NCBI RefSeq assembly: GCF_902459465.1
Contig: NC_047062.1
Location: 436,501 to 500,500, forward strand
Direction: 5' to 3'
DNA from: Asterias rubens
Lineage: Eukaryota > Echinodermata > Asteroidea > Forcipulatida > Asteriidae
Length of the DNA: 64,000 nt
The translations under genes were made by a program, and so were the position numbers. This document shows, piece after piece, positions 1-13,431 of the stretch; the stretch's first letter is position 1, and the number at the start of each line of letters is the position of its first letter. The notes under the pieces were generated by a model that was given only the letters and a program-made list of their open reading frames with translations, was not told the DNA's origin and did not search any database.

Positions 1-2580
1 ATGACATCTATCAGACTGGAAGTATTGATAAAACTCAGTATCAGACAGTTTGTTGATTTACTTTGTAACTCCATACATTGATTCTATCAGATTTGTGCTG
101 ATACCATTGATAGTGACACAGTTTTTTACAAGCTAGGTAGGCCATGGGTAGGCATACTTCAGATTATGGCTCTTTTGTTCACTTTAAACATCACAATTTC
201 ATGTTCTTTTATCTAATAAAAATGAAATACCAATGGTTAATGGTCACATGTGTGGGTGATGTTCATTTGATATACTGAAATGATTGTTTGCAATTTACTT
301 GAAACTTATTTTGATATTGTTGCTCCCTTTCATTTTTCCTTTTTATTTTAATACATAGTTCAACATAATAAATATGACGGGTCAAACAGGTCGCATCAAG
401 ACCAACATTTTCAAATGAGGATAAAAAATAGGTTTGGTTTGCCTTTAGTTTGTACACGATCTTGCTGTCAAAATACCTGTATTTATTATGTGTATGCCTA
501 GATACAGCCTAGAGTCAGTGTACTGTGTGGCATGTACTTGACGCAAAAAACAAAGAGGGAAGCCATGCATTTGTTGAAAATTTGAGGCAAATTACCTGAA
601 AATCTAAGTTTGCAACTTATTTCCCTTTAGGCCCAAAACACCAGTTCCATGTCTTACAAGTTAATCCCTATTATTTACTGTGCTAGTCTGGGACTAAGCC
701 AAGTTAGTTACCATAGCAACATGTGGCCAATTAAAGATATTTTTGTAGCCAGTTTGTCCCCGTTGCCATGTATGCATCTCCTTAGAGGCAGTGACCCTTA
801 ACCACCAGACTTTCCCTTTAAAACTCTTATCTTTGGTGGTGTGGTGTTTTTACAGAGAGGTCATGGGGGTCGCTTGAATATTGTAGACAGGTTAATGCTT
901 TAAAAACGTTTTTCAAATCTGAGATTATCAATTTGTAGGGAAATTGGTCATGTTGTTTTAAAAGCAAAAAGAGTAAATTGTCAAAAGAATCAAAATGCAA
1001 AATGACAGGAATGTAGTTTTGAAATGTTTCTCAAATTTGTAATGTAATCAACGCAAACGAGCGATTAAATGGGTTTAGTCATTAGTAGGCCTAGTAAATA
1101 GTAAATCATTACGATATAAAACCTCAATGGTACATGTAATCAACAATTCACACAAACATGAGCAACATTGCCATGACCAAAACAAGACAATATGAGAGAA
1201 TATGAGTGCACAAACTGTAAATATTGATGACAGGTTGGACACACAATGTTTAGGAAACGAAAGGATTGGAATAATTTGCTCATCAAACACAAAATCATGA
1301 ATCAGTAGTAATTATAAACTAATATGTTAAGCTGGGAATTAAATTGAATTGGCAAACGAAGGTTCCAACTACCCAACAATAATTGTGTCCATGATGCAAT
1401 CTGAACCTAATTACTTCACACGAAACTGATGAGAACTCCCACATATACTAATCAACTCTAAGTGACATTGAAATATCAAGAAAAAAATTAAAGAGCAACA
1501 TATATCACTTCAAGACAGCATGAACGATTGAATTCTGCATCAACCCTTTACACAGGTCATAGTATATAAACTCATCTTTTGCAAACGAATATCCACAATA
1601 TCTGATTCTAGCAGGTTTGAAATTGGATTTTGTTATCACTCTTCCATTCATTTATGTTAGTTCTCCAGCATTTCTCTTTAAGAAATCTCAGAGGGATCTT
1701 AAGATTTCTTCACCAAGCACCAGCAGTGTGAACAGTGTGAACACTGTGCCTTAAGCATAAGTTGATGGGCCAGGCATTGTGAAGAGGGTTTATTGCTTTT
1801 AGAACTAAGCCCCACTGTAGCGTGTACACTCACCAGTATCCAATACATTTCCCTAACACAAACAATGATTCTTGAAATAGATTAAAATCTGGCTTGGTAT
1901 ACAGGGCATTTGTATTCATCAAGGAATCCACAAAGTGGATATACTTCTTGTATATATTTGAGATGTATGCATGAATGCATGCATAGCTAGGGAGCCTGTA
2001 GTAGTGGCTGTCAGGCAAGGCAGCTCAGGAGGTCAGAGCAAACACTCTCTCACCACTGCCCCCATCAATCAAACCATTGCCATTAGCAAGAGGGTTCTAG
2101 CGGCCAGCACGCACACAACCCCCCTTCTCTCTCTCTAGCTCTCGCTTCTCGCTGCCGACACCGACAACAACAGACTAAAAGAAGAAGGAAAAAACCCTAA
2201 TGGTAATAATCTCTGAGCGCAGAGAGACCGGAGAGAGGGAAAAGGCTTGCAATGATGATGATGCCGGTGAAGCAATCAGGCATGATGATGCAGACATTAG
2301 ATTAATGTAAACCCTAGCGCTTTTAAAGCCTCGCTCTTTTCTCTTTACTCATACACTCTGATCGTTATCGTTCCTTACAATGCATCCATGACCAAAACTA
2401 ATTGGGAATTATTTTCCAATTTAAAAGAGAATTTCATAAGGATTCATTTTACTTAAGCCTTGCCTACTCAATTTGATAAAACTGATGTTGATGGAATGGC
2501 CCATAATTAAAGGAAACAAATTGTTCTTATTTTCAGTAAAATGGTACCATGGCCAGCCTAATATTTCCTGTTTAAACTCA

Positions 2581-2663
2581 AATTCCTAGCTATTGCATTT
2601 ACATACATATATAATTAGTAATTCCTAGCTATTGCATTTACATACATATATAATTAGTAATTC
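2581..2663. repeat. Two-copy tandem duplication of 39 bp
   Basis: The block starting AATTCCTAGCTATTGC at 2581 is repeated without change at 2620. Identity of the two copies suggests a recent duplication, or an assembly effect. No coding role. Confidence 0.9.
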
Positions 2664-2823
2664 AAGTTAACTCTTACTGAATATTTCTTGCAGCAAATTA
2701 TCTTTTAAAAAATGTGAAGATTTTTGTAATAACGCACACATTTCAGCGGGATGTCAAAATTTGAAATAAAGGTCAATTGAGTTCAATACCTGCCCAAAGA
2801 GATGAGAAATAAATATTTGTGTT

Positions 2824-3282
2824 CTGTATCGTGAGTTAAATTGTATGTGTGTATATTTCTGTATCGTGAGTTAAATTGTATGTGTGTATATTTCTGTATC
2901 GTGAGTTAAATTGTATGTGTGTGTATATTTCTGTATCGTGAGTTAAATTGTATGTGTGTATATTTCTGTATCGTGAGTTAAATTGTATGTGTGTATATTT
3001 CTGTATCGTGAGTTAAATCGTGTGTGTGTGTATATTTCTGTATCGTGAGTTAAATTGTATGTGTGTATATTTCTGTATCGTGAGTTAAATCGTGTGTGTG
3101 TGTATATTTCTGTATCGTGAGTTAAATTGTATGTGTGTATATTTCTGTATCGTGAGTTAAATTGTATGTGTGTATATTTCTGTATCGTGAGTTAAATTGT
3201 ATGTGTGTATATTTCTGTATCGTGAGTTAAATTGTATGTGTGTATATTTCTGTATCGTGAGTTAAATTGTATGTGTGTTTAT
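2824..3282. repeat. 35-bp minisatellite, about 13 copies
   Basis: The unit contains CTGTATCGTGAGTTAAATTG followed by a short GT/TA tract. Most copies are identical; two carry CGTGTG instead of TATGTG and one has an extra GT pair. The last copy runs into GTTTATTCAG. It lies in Meis intron 6. Confidence 0.95.
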
Positions 3283-5059
3283 TCAGTTACCAACCAATCT
3301 CAATAAGAACATTTCACAACAATTTTATTAGGTCTTCTAATTTTTTATTTTTCGTTGGTGTATTTCTCTTTTTGTTAATCTCTTCTTCTTTTTTCAGTTA
3401 TCACCTTTTGTAGTGGTTTTAAAAAAGGCCACTACCAACTACAGCATACTTGAGTTTTCCATACATTATCAAAAGAAAACAGTCACGAGAGAGTATGCTT
3501 GGTTCAAATCTTACTGCCTCTCTTTAAACTGTAATAATCAATAATCAATATTGAATACAGGAACAGTCACAGCACATAGTTTCCATTTCCTAAACCGCAA
3601 TATTTTTACAACAATTTATTATTAAAACAAAGTACATTCCAAAGATGTAATTATCAGCAGGACAGAGTTTGATAATCCAATTAAAGAATAGTTGTATCAT
3701 TAATATCAATTAAAAGGAAGGAAAGGACAGGTTAATGTCAGAATCAGACAGAAGGAATGTAAGTTTCCTGAGTCTAGAGCCTCATTATTAACTCTAGAAC
3801 TATTCCAAGCTCTGCACGCTACTCTTTCAAATCACCTGCTATATTCACACAGGGTTTGTTTGTTCCAAAGTTCATCATGTAAACCATTCATGTGTTGGAG
3901 TACTAACTTGTTTTTGAAAATTATCAAGGCTTCAGACATGGTCCGGTTGTGTAGTGCAATATTTAGTTTTTTGGGTGGTTACCAGGACAGTAAAGGGCTC
4001 TTAGTTGCAGATTCTTGTTTTAAATTTGCACCATATAATTATGTGGTTGTAAATGCACCATCGGTTACTTGGTTGACTTACGTGCGTACAATGTATTTAC
4101 ATTTCATTGTAATATTGGTACAAGAATGAAAAGCAAAAAAATAAATAAATAAATCTAGAAGTTTTTCAAAACTGATATATATAAAAGTAACATAACGCAG
4201 ATAAGTAATTTACTGCTTGTTTGATTTTGTTAACACTCAACTCCATTAGTTCATTTTACTGTTTTCAATGTTTAATATTTTTATCTGTCCTGTTATTGGC
4301 TCTTGTGCTGTAGGATGTTGAATAAAATAGAATAAAATAAACAGGATTCATTGTCAGAATCAAGATCACAAAGCGTCATGGATTCTCTATGGTATAATTG
4401 GTAACCCTACCTAACTTTGCTATGTTGATTTACTTCACTCACTCGACTTTCAAATTCTACTTGTAATAAATAAGTTGTTGTCTTTAGTTAACCTACTCCT
4501 TATCAGATAACCCCGATCTGAACTTTTTCTTTGAAGTAACTTTAATTCTACTTTTTTGCCCATAGAGGAGGAAGCAATTCAGACAGATGTAATTTTGATG
4601 GATAATCATTCTTAATGTATCATTTCATTCTATATCTCCATCTTAGGCAAGCTGGCCAATTTCCAGATTTACTTCCTCTCCAACGTGGATAAAAAAAACA
4701 CATACAGAAATCAACAGCTCAGTTTCTCTGGTTTCAATTAATTTTTTGTCCCTTATCTGTTAAGAGAGCTTTTGTGACAAACATTTACACGTGAGAAATA
4801 GAGTAATGAGAAACAAGACGCAGTCCTTGTTGCATCATTGGCTCAGAAGAATGTGTACAACTTCAATTTACATTGAGATCCTTTACTTGAATGTGTGAAC
4901 TTGATTGTGGGGTCTAAAATACTTTTTCAAATTTTTTGTATATATTTTTTAATTCCCAGAACCAACTTCAAAGCAACTAGGTTGAAATCCAACAAATACG
5001 CCTTTTTGGTTAATAGCCAAAAAGTATATTTTTAAAAAGGTGTAAGCTTAGAAGAAAGA

Positions 5060-6018
5060 CATGCCTCTTGCTCTGTGGTCCATTCTCTATGCTAGGACCC
5101 TCCTTGCAGGCACACAAAGACATGCCTCTTGCTCTGTGGTCCATTCTCTATGCTATGACCCTCCTTGCAGGCACACAAAGACATGCCTCTTGCTCTGTGG
5201 TCCATTCTCTATGCTAGGACCCTCCTTGCAGGCACACAAAGACATGCCTCTTGCTCTGTGGTCCATTCTCTATGCTAGGACCCTCCTTGCTCTGTGGTCC
5301 ATTCTCTATGCTAGGACCCTCCTTGCTCTGTGGTCCATTCTCTATGCTAGGACCCTCCTTGCTCTGTGGTCCATTCTCTATGCTAGGACCCTCCTTGCTC
5401 TGTGGTCCATTCTCTATGCTAGGACCCTCCTTGCTCTGTGGTCCATTCTCTATGCTAGGACCCTCCTTGCTCTGTGGTCCATTCTCTATGCTAGGACCCT
5501 CCTTGCTCTGTGGTCCATTCTCTATGCTAGGACCCTCCTTGCAGGCACACAAAGACATGCCTCTTGCTCTGTGGTCCATTCTCTATGCTAGGACCCTCCT
5601 TGCTCTGTGGTCCATTCTCTAAGCTAGGACCCTCCTTGCTCTGTGGTCCATTCTCTATGCTAGGACCCTCCTTGCAGGCACACAAAGACATGCCTCTTGC
5701 TCTGTGGTCCATTCTCTATGCTAGGACCCTCCTTGCAGGCACACAAAGACATGCCTCTTGCTCTGTGGTCCATTCTCTATGCTAGGACCCTCCTTGCTCT
5801 GTGGTCCATTCTCTATGCTAGGACCCTCCTTGCTCTGTGGTCCATTCTCTATGCTAGGACCCTCCTTGCTCTGTGGTCCATTCTCTATGCTAGGACCCTC
5901 CTTGCTCTGTGGTCCATTCTCTATGCTAGGACCCTCCTTGCAGGCACACTAAGACATGCCTCTTGCTCTGTGGTCCATTCTCTATGCTAGGACCCTCCTT
6001 GCAGGCACACAAAGACAT
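5060..6018. repeat. Composite minisatellite with 61-bp and 36-bp units
   Basis: The long unit holds GACATGCCTCTTGCTCTGTG, GTCCATTCTCTATGCTAGGA, CCCTCCTTGC and AGGCACACAAA. The short unit lacks the 25 bases from AGGCACAC to CTCTTGC. Long units occur singly and runs of up to eight short units occur between them, so the short unit is a deletion derivative bounded by the shared TTGC. Short units are a multiple of three, so open frames appear on both strands; they are by-products and show no other coding sign. Confidence 0.95.
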
Positions 6019-6336
6019 TTATGTCCCAGTAGCAGAAGGTCGCAGCAATAAAATGGCTCCTGGCAAAACAGTACAGCAGTGAGACTGCCATTATATTTTT
6101 GTCTTCCCATTCCCTGTAATGACTTTGAATAGCAGAAAACCGATAAAACTTTCATGCTCAGTTTTCTCGAAACAAAATTTCAGATTCTTGTGTTTACTCC
6201 TAGAAACTTGCTAATATCTTAACTGGTCTGTGTCTCTGTAGGCCTACTTTGAGAAAATGTCTGTTACCTTGTAGGGTAAAAATTCAACACCAAATGCCTT
6301 AATGTTGATATACTGCAGGTCAATGTGGGTGGTACG

Positions 6337-6608
6337 CAGTTTACAACAGCTAGATCTTGTTTACAATCTAGTAACAGAATACAGTTTACAACAGCTAGAT
6401 CTTGTTTACAATCTAGTAACAGAATACAGTTTACAACAGCTAGATCTTGTTTACAATCTAGTAACAGAATACAGTTTACAACAGCTAGATCTTGTTTACA
6501 ATCTAGTAACAGAATACAGTTTACAACAGCTAGATCTTGTTTACAATCTAGTAACAGAATACAGTTTACAACAGCTAGATCTTGTTTATAATCTAGTAAC
6601 AGAATACT
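6337..6608. repeat. 45-bp minisatellite, about six copies
   Basis: Units contain AGTTTACAACAGCTAGATCT followed by TGTTTACAATCTAGTAACAG. The copies are nearly identical; the last has TTATAATC. CTAGAT and ATCTAG within the unit form a small dyad. The length is a multiple of three, so frames stay open by chance. Confidence 0.93.
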
Positions 6609-6902
6609 TTCAAGTACCTTGTGGTGATTACATAGAAACCAAAGAGTACATAACAGATCATAAGAATAATGTTGTCAAGAATCAGTCATAATATATATCT
6701 GAACATTAAATGATGTTTGCCTCGCTAACCATTTCTGCTAAGTGTCAAAATTCAGTTCAGTTTAGTTTAGTAATGATTCATTACATTTACAAATTGCCGC
6801 ATCAGCAGATTTGCAAGTAATAATTCAAAAAATATAACAAATAATCCGCAGTATTAAAAGTACAAACACGATATGGTCATGCACTGTTTCTTTGTCTTTC
6901 AG

Positions 6903-7214
6903 TCTTAAAGCAATCGCACAACATTGGTAAAAAGTATTGTCCATGGGCCAACACTTTGTGTATCACATGTTATATATAAAGTAACAAAACTGTGAAAATT
7001 TACGCTCAATCGGTCATCGGTGTCAGGAGAAAATAGCGGAAAAACACACCGTTGTTTTCGCACGTTTCGCACATTTCGCAGTGTCATGACATGTGTTTAA
7101 AATAAATCTGTTATTCTCGATATCGAGAATTGATAACCGTAATCTCTGTAAGTTATTTGTAAATCTGAGAACTTTTAATTTTTGTTCTGTTCAGAAAGTG
7201 TCCAATGGCTTTAA
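6903..7214. mobile_element. TTAA-flanked MITE, family B (older copy)
   Basis: The right end reads AAAGTGTCCAATGGCTTTAA at 7195-7214 and the left end TTAAAGCAATCG with GGTAAAAAGTATTGTCCATG. The interior (CATGACATGTGTTTA, CTCAATCGGTCATCGG) is shared with the copy at 30310-30684 in the opposite orientation. No coding capacity. The target duplication type fits piggyBac or Kolobok-like transposases (family knowledge). Confidence 0.65.
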
Positions 7215-7986
7215 AATGAAAATCATGACTTTGGACAGTCCTTCTGAGATTTCTTTTGTTCTGGAGTGCTGACAAGTATTGACAGAATTAAGTCGTTTTA
7301 TCAAGACTAATTGCCAAGAAAGAATAACAAAGTGATTGTGAAGAATCTTCTTAAGATTGGAGGGTGCAGTGAGACAAGACCCACTCTTGCAACCGATATT
7401 CAAAGAGCATGTTTTTATATACGTTCAATACCTGAGCTTCTGATTATCAGTTGAAGCTTGACTGGACACACTACAAAGCTGGGTTTTCACTGAGTGGTTT
7501 GATGTAACCTGTAAATGTGCTGAGTAAATCCTAATGGACAATTTACAGTTGGCTTGCCATTTTTCAATTTTATTGATTTGTTTTCATTTACTTCACATTT
7601 ATGGTTGAACTGTACCGCACTGCTCACTTTGAGAGAAAATGATAACCAATGAGATTGTAATTCCTGGGGGCCTCGTGTTGATTTCAAACATCATGCATGT
7701 AGCAGGATTTAGTGGGGGGTTTCATAGCATCAGACCATTCAACTTGTGTTGATTTAATTGTTGACATTCAATTATTGTCAAATGCACTATCAGCACCAGT
7801 ATCAAACAAATACCATGGTTGGATGCAACATGGAACTCTGATACAGAAAGTATCCACAATTTAGAAACACAATTCTGTACAATATCCAACCGGCAGGAAA
7901 AGTCCCTCTGTCATGATACTCAAACCTCATCATGCTAAAGGGAACCCCAACCCCAATCCAACCCCCTTCCAGCTATTACGACTTAC

Positions 7987-8139
7987 CGTTTCACTTCTTG
8001 AATCTGTGAGGTTATCTCCCAAGCCTGGCTTTCCTCCATTCATCCCTCCTTCCCTATCTTCAATCACTAGATCGATTGGCATCTTCCCTTTTAGACAATT
8101 TATGTATCGATGGCAGAAGTTGTCACACAACTCATGTAC
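7987..8139 (-). CDS. MEIS: Meis coding exon 6 (second half of the PBC-interaction domain)
   Basis: 153 bases between acceptor TTTATAG and donor GTAAGTCG code for [19 protein letters not shown], then [13 protein letters not shown], then a Gly/Asn-rich tail ending [10 protein letters not shown]. The first 30 residues are almost invariant in Meis proteins; the tail replaces the vertebrate SKSDSEDITRSANLTDQ stretch and keeps the NLTD. The exon ends in phase 0, so another coding exon must follow at lower coordinates, outside the window as far as I can see. Confidence 0.95.
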
Positions 8140-11100
8140 CTATAAATGGAAGTAGGAAAAAACCCATTAACATTAACATTGAGTAAACTTGCTTTTGGTA
8201 GCATAAAAAAATACATTCTTGCAATAGTAAAGATCATAAAAGAAAGTACACCAATCAGTATAAGGTAGGTGCCTGAATTATTTCCTTTGCGCATCTCATT
8301 CACATTTCAATTTGAGAGAATCTTGTATTAACTCAAAGAGTGTGGATCAGCATCACCTAACCTGTCCACTACACACAGCCTGAGGTATTGACTACCACAA
8401 TGCTGTGAACTACACAGGGAAATAGACTTCCAAAATGGCACTACCAAGATTGGTTGTGGTGTAGTGATGATACCGGGTCAATTAGGTCAATATATCAGTT
8501 TCTTGGTCAAAACAACCAAACTTGCGTACTTTTAACAGGTCCCAAAGACACTAGACTTACAAAATATTCTCTATTACTTTCCTCTTAAGTAAAAATTACA
8601 CAACGTTTCACTCTGAATCCATTCCAACGTCTTATTACATGATTGATGAACATTTAACAATTCCTGACACCTTCTAACTGGGGCTATTTTAAGATTTGAT
8701 AAGCAAATCAAAGTTGCCGGAAGTGTTCCTTTTTTCCCATAAAACTCAAGATCAGTCACTGACTCATTGACACAGTTAATGAAAATACCAGGTAAAAAGA
8801 AATGTGTTTGCATCAAAAAGGGTTAAATATTTTGTGAATGATTACCGGTTATTTGTTGAGTAGAAAACAAGTGGAAATACCCATTAAGATTGTTCTTTTT
8901 CACACTTGATGACCTTGAGTATATTGAAGGCATGACATGCATATTATTCTCTCATTGCTAAAGGAAGATTTCCAACTCCTAAATGCTACAGGAACCAATT
9001 CATTATTTCAGTCATACGAACCTCTATGATTAACGCTAAGTTTAGTACTTCATAAAACACAACGTTAACTGCCACTAACAATTGAATGGAACCTGTGCTC
9101 AACACATTTATTTGCACTTGAAGGTGGATCAAGAGCTGTGTGTTACCCAAAGCAGTCATGTTTAGACAAATAATGTTATCTGACCTAATTTCCAATCATA
9201 TGGAATCATAAAGCACATGTTTTATTAGAACATGAGACAATGTCTGAAAACAGAGTTCAATTTTATTATGTGCATGTACTCTACACTAATTATTAAGAAT
9301 ACAATAATATACACAAGAACAGATCTTAAGTATTGATACAGAATCAACTTTTAACCCTGCACTGATGTGTGATAAGCATTCCTCTGTGCTTTCTGGAGTC
9401 CTGCTGATTTTATTGGTTTGGGAGGGGGTCGTTACTAGTTATTCAATTCAAACTAACATACATGTTCATACTCCATGAAATATATATCAATGTAAAGAAG
9501 TATTGACATAAACTGAGGTCTTAAAAAGCAGAAGTACTCCATGTACTACTTCCAAAATGTTGATATCTTTGGATGATCTAATAAATTAATTTTACAAACC
9601 AGCTACTAGATAATTCAGTAATGGCGTACACATGTATCACAAATATTTGAAGTTTCCCATTTTGTATTTTTATCTCCACTTAATGACTAAGAATCCATTC
9701 AAATGAATACCCCAAGCTCTATGTGTGCAACACACCGTATGTCGCCAACGTAATTGAACCGGATCTTCTAAATTCTGGCCTCTTAGGAAATGTCTCAGTG
9801 ATTTCTTTATTTGTTACCATGGAGGAAATCTGACAGATCAACATTAAGTTACAACAGTAACACTCATAACCACATATTCTCAATTTACATAACGGATATT
9901 TCATGACCTTGACTTGAATCTGAGTTATGGTACACAATTATGAGCAGCCTAAATGAACTGCGAAACCTTACCCAGGTCTTGGGTAAATGGCATCAAACAA
10001 TATGAGTAATCAGGCCACATTTCTCATGAGCAGCCTAAATGAACTGCGAAATCTTACCCAGATCTTGGGTAAATGGCATCAAACAATATGAGTAATCAGG
10101 CCACATTTCTCATGAGCAGCCTAAATGAACTGCGAAACCTTACCCAAGTCTTGGGTAAATGGCATCAAACAATATGAGTAATCAGGCCACATTTATCAGA
10201 GTGTACTTTACAAAAGGAAAAAAAACGACCTCTCTCTTCTATTGAGTAGTGATTTATGCTCGGATGAACAGTGACAGTTGTAGAAACAGTTGTGGCAATG
10301 TTGTGGAACTTGTTTATTGGCAATGTCTGACCCCGTTACTGAGATATTTCATCTCCCTAGAAGATTGTCTTACTCATATTGGGGGGTCGGCTAAAGGGTC
10401 AAGGTTACTGTCAACATTACAGGAGGGGGAGATACCTTAACGGAAGAAGGGGTGGAAGGACAAGGGGAGCGTAGAAGGACAAGGGATGGAAGGATGGGTG
10501 ATAAGATGGATGAGGTTTTAAAACCAATAATGACTACTAGTTGACAGTCATTGGGAAGTCTTGCTTAGTGTCAAGGTGAAGGATGGGTGTCCCTTATGAA
10601 TGCTTTATTCTGTCTTAGAGTACAGTCAAAAGAGCTAATTGAATCAACTTCCTCAAAGTGTGATCTATCATCACTATAACATCCTCTGCTTCTAACTTCA
10701 TACAACCGGTATTTGTTGTTACTTTCATCAATTACTATTAAGCAGAAAATATTGCTTAGCACTTGACAGGGAAGTGGCACTAAACAATTATCATTACATG
10801 TAGAGCCTAGTGACTTGTTGGTTGGTATGTTTCCTTCCTCTAATGGTATAAGTGGAACCTAGTTCTGCTAAACAAGTTTTTCTGTTCCAAGGGAATTTGT
10901 GAGTCAGGCTGGTGTATGGAGTCACCACCTGATGGTAATTTTGCTTACCACATACACCAATGAATCTACTGTCATTTCAATGACTTTCATCAGGGCACAA
11001 GATTGGTGTCTAATAAAGTGTGTATATTTAAACAAAACAAACAAGCTTTATTATAATATTTCTTTTCATAATATATTTAGCAAAATATATAACATCAGGG

Positions 11101-13380
11101 CATTCCTAAATTATTAACACATGTTACAATTTGTGATACTTCCATTCTCAAATTAATTTGTTAAAGAAAGGTTTTGGAATTCAAGTTCAATCAGTGATTA
11201 CAACATTTTAATGAGCTCTCTATGACAAATATGAGGCTCAAGAAAAGTTGGCTTTTCTCAGAGGTTACTCTATGATTTATGCATGTTTTATTCTCAATGT
11301 TAAATGCATTAGCATGTTTAGCACAAATAAAGTATACCAAAATATTACCAAACTGGGATATGAGTACAGTATATAAAACTTTCACTGTGTGTAGTTTGTG
11401 TGCTTAACATAAGATCACACTGAACTAATGATTCTCCAGGCAGTGAAATAAAAATGTATTTAATTTGCAGAATGTGGAAGCCACATCCAGTTCATACCAA
11501 TGCCCTTTTATGGTGTGTGGGGGAAAACTTTTACAGAACCAAAAACCGTATGGTTGACCTGATTTTACTATCAGGAAATAATATTGAAGTCACAGCTGTA
11601 TCTTAATTGATGTTGAAATAAATAATAATAAAGTTGACTCAATAAGTGGGATTCTCTTTGATTTGATTGCATTTCTTGATGGAGGGAATGCAAAGCGGTT
11701 CAGGAGTGTAAGATGCTGCTAACCGTAGTTCATAACTAGATAAAACAGATTGTGAAATGAGTTGGTTTTCCACATTGATGTGTGTATGTTTCTTGATGAA
11801 GAGGTAGGAGTGTAAGATGCTACTAACCGTAGTTCATAACTAGATAAAACAGATTGTGAAATGAGTTGGTTTTCCACATTGATGTGTGTGTGTTTCTTGA
11901 TGAAGAGGTTTGAGTGTAAGATGCTACTAACCTTAGCCCAAAACTAGGAGCCAAGGTGTCCCGACCCGACTGCTTGCTGACCAAAAATAACAGGTGCGTT
12001 TGCGTTTTTCTGCATTGTCATATCACTCTCAGCATGTCGCTCGCAAGCCCCCCCCCCCCCCCCCCTCAAACGATGCCCTATGCCCAAGGACCCCGTCGAG
12101 CACCGTAGTAACTCAGGAGCACCACACGATGAATCATGGTGCTCTGTGAATAATTGTGCGAAGAAAATACACTTCCTGGGTTCTTCTTGGCTGAAGATTG
12201 CGTCGTGCTGCTAACTAACGCTGCATCCTGTTGCAAGGAGGGGGGGCTGGCGATGTTACTGCTGCTAGTAATGTTTGCTCAGGGCTTTTACCTATTGGGT
12301 AGCCGTAGTAAATACATGCTTCAATGAATGTACACATGGTGTGTATTAGGATTGTGTCTAGGTCTGAAAAAGGTCCGAGGCAGTTCGCAAACAGTATCTG
12401 AATGTATACACTACGCTATACATTATAAACAATAGCCTGCGTGCGTTTGGAAAGAAATTCTTTCTTCACAGTTATCATTATGAACACAAATCGCATAGTC
12501 ATATCTTTGGCCCTTAATAATACTAATAATAATAAGACTTGTAATGCGCACATATCCACCTTGCTGGGTGTTCAAGGGTGTTACCCTTGAGTAACAATTA
12601 ATACATACTATTTTTCAGAGTTGCACCCCAAAACAATAACATTCTTTGCATCTCGTTTCATTGTCTTTAATTGTCTGTATCAGATGACAAGAGAACCAGA
12701 AGTTATAGGTAGAGTGTTGGTCAATACATTGTAAATTGATTCCTAATTTGAAATATTGACAGATTTGGGTCTGATCCTTAACAAAGTGTAAGAGACAACA
12801 GAGGTAATTGCCTTCATGCCCTCGGTCATTTCCATAGTGGCCATTGAAGTGTTCAGCTAAATGTAAAAGCTCATAATACACAAATAATCTCACCTGCAGA
12901 TTGGTAATACAGAGGTTTTCAATCAAAAAGGAAAGAAAAACCAACCAATGTATCTAGCCAGCAGCCAAATATTGTTTTTATTTATCTAAAACAGCAGTTT
13001 TAAAAACACTCGTATCTTACAAATCAATTCATAACTTACGAGAAGATCTTTTTTAGTACTTTCTGAATTAATGAGATGATTGATAGATTGATTGGTTGAT
13101 AGATTGATAGATTGATAGATTGATAGATTGACAGATTGACAGATTGACAGATTGGCAGATTGGCAGATTGACAGAGTGGCAGATTGGCAGATTGGCAGAT
13201 TGGCTGATTGGCTGATTGGCTGATTGGCTGATTGGCCGATTGGCCGATTGGCCGATTGGCCGATTGGCCGATTGGCCGATTGGCCGATTGGCCGATTGGC
13301 CGATTGGCCGATTGGCCGATTGACCGATTGACCGATTGACCGATTGACCGATTGACCGATTGACCGATTGACTGATTGAC

Positions 13381-13431
<51 letters not shown>

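Larger units (their letters stand above)
1..7986 (-). other. Meis intron 6 (partial), non-coding with tandem repeats
   Basis: The stretch left of Meis exon 6 has no exon I can recognise on either strand. It holds four tandem arrays and one TTAA-type element, listed separately. A CT-rich then purine-rich segment at about 2100-2330 (around the TCTCTCTCTCTAGCTCTCG run) stands out in composition and could be regulatory, but nothing in it supports a specific call. A short A-rich run with AAATA repeats at 4133-4155 and an AATAAAATA tail at 4320-4340 look like retroposon 3' ends. Confidence 0.6.

Noticed and set aside
3860..4129. 89-codon open frame on the plus strand
   Set aside because: No family resemblance; the region ends in an A-rich AAATA tail and looks like intron or old retroposon sequence.
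5061..5990. Several overlapping open frames of 60-176 codons on both strands
   Set aside because: They are produced by a 36-bp repeat unit that is a multiple of three; protein-like regularity follows from the DNA repeat and no start context, splice site or domain is present.
1..7986. Missing Meis exons, including the homeodomain
   Set aside because: I looked on the minus strand for the homeodomain WFINARR and for the SWNRD-type exon; nothing matched, so they are placed outside the window.
12615..12944. 109-codon open frame on the minus strand in Meis intron 5
   Set aside because: No recognised domain, no fitting splice phases with Meis exons, and composition like the surrounding intron.
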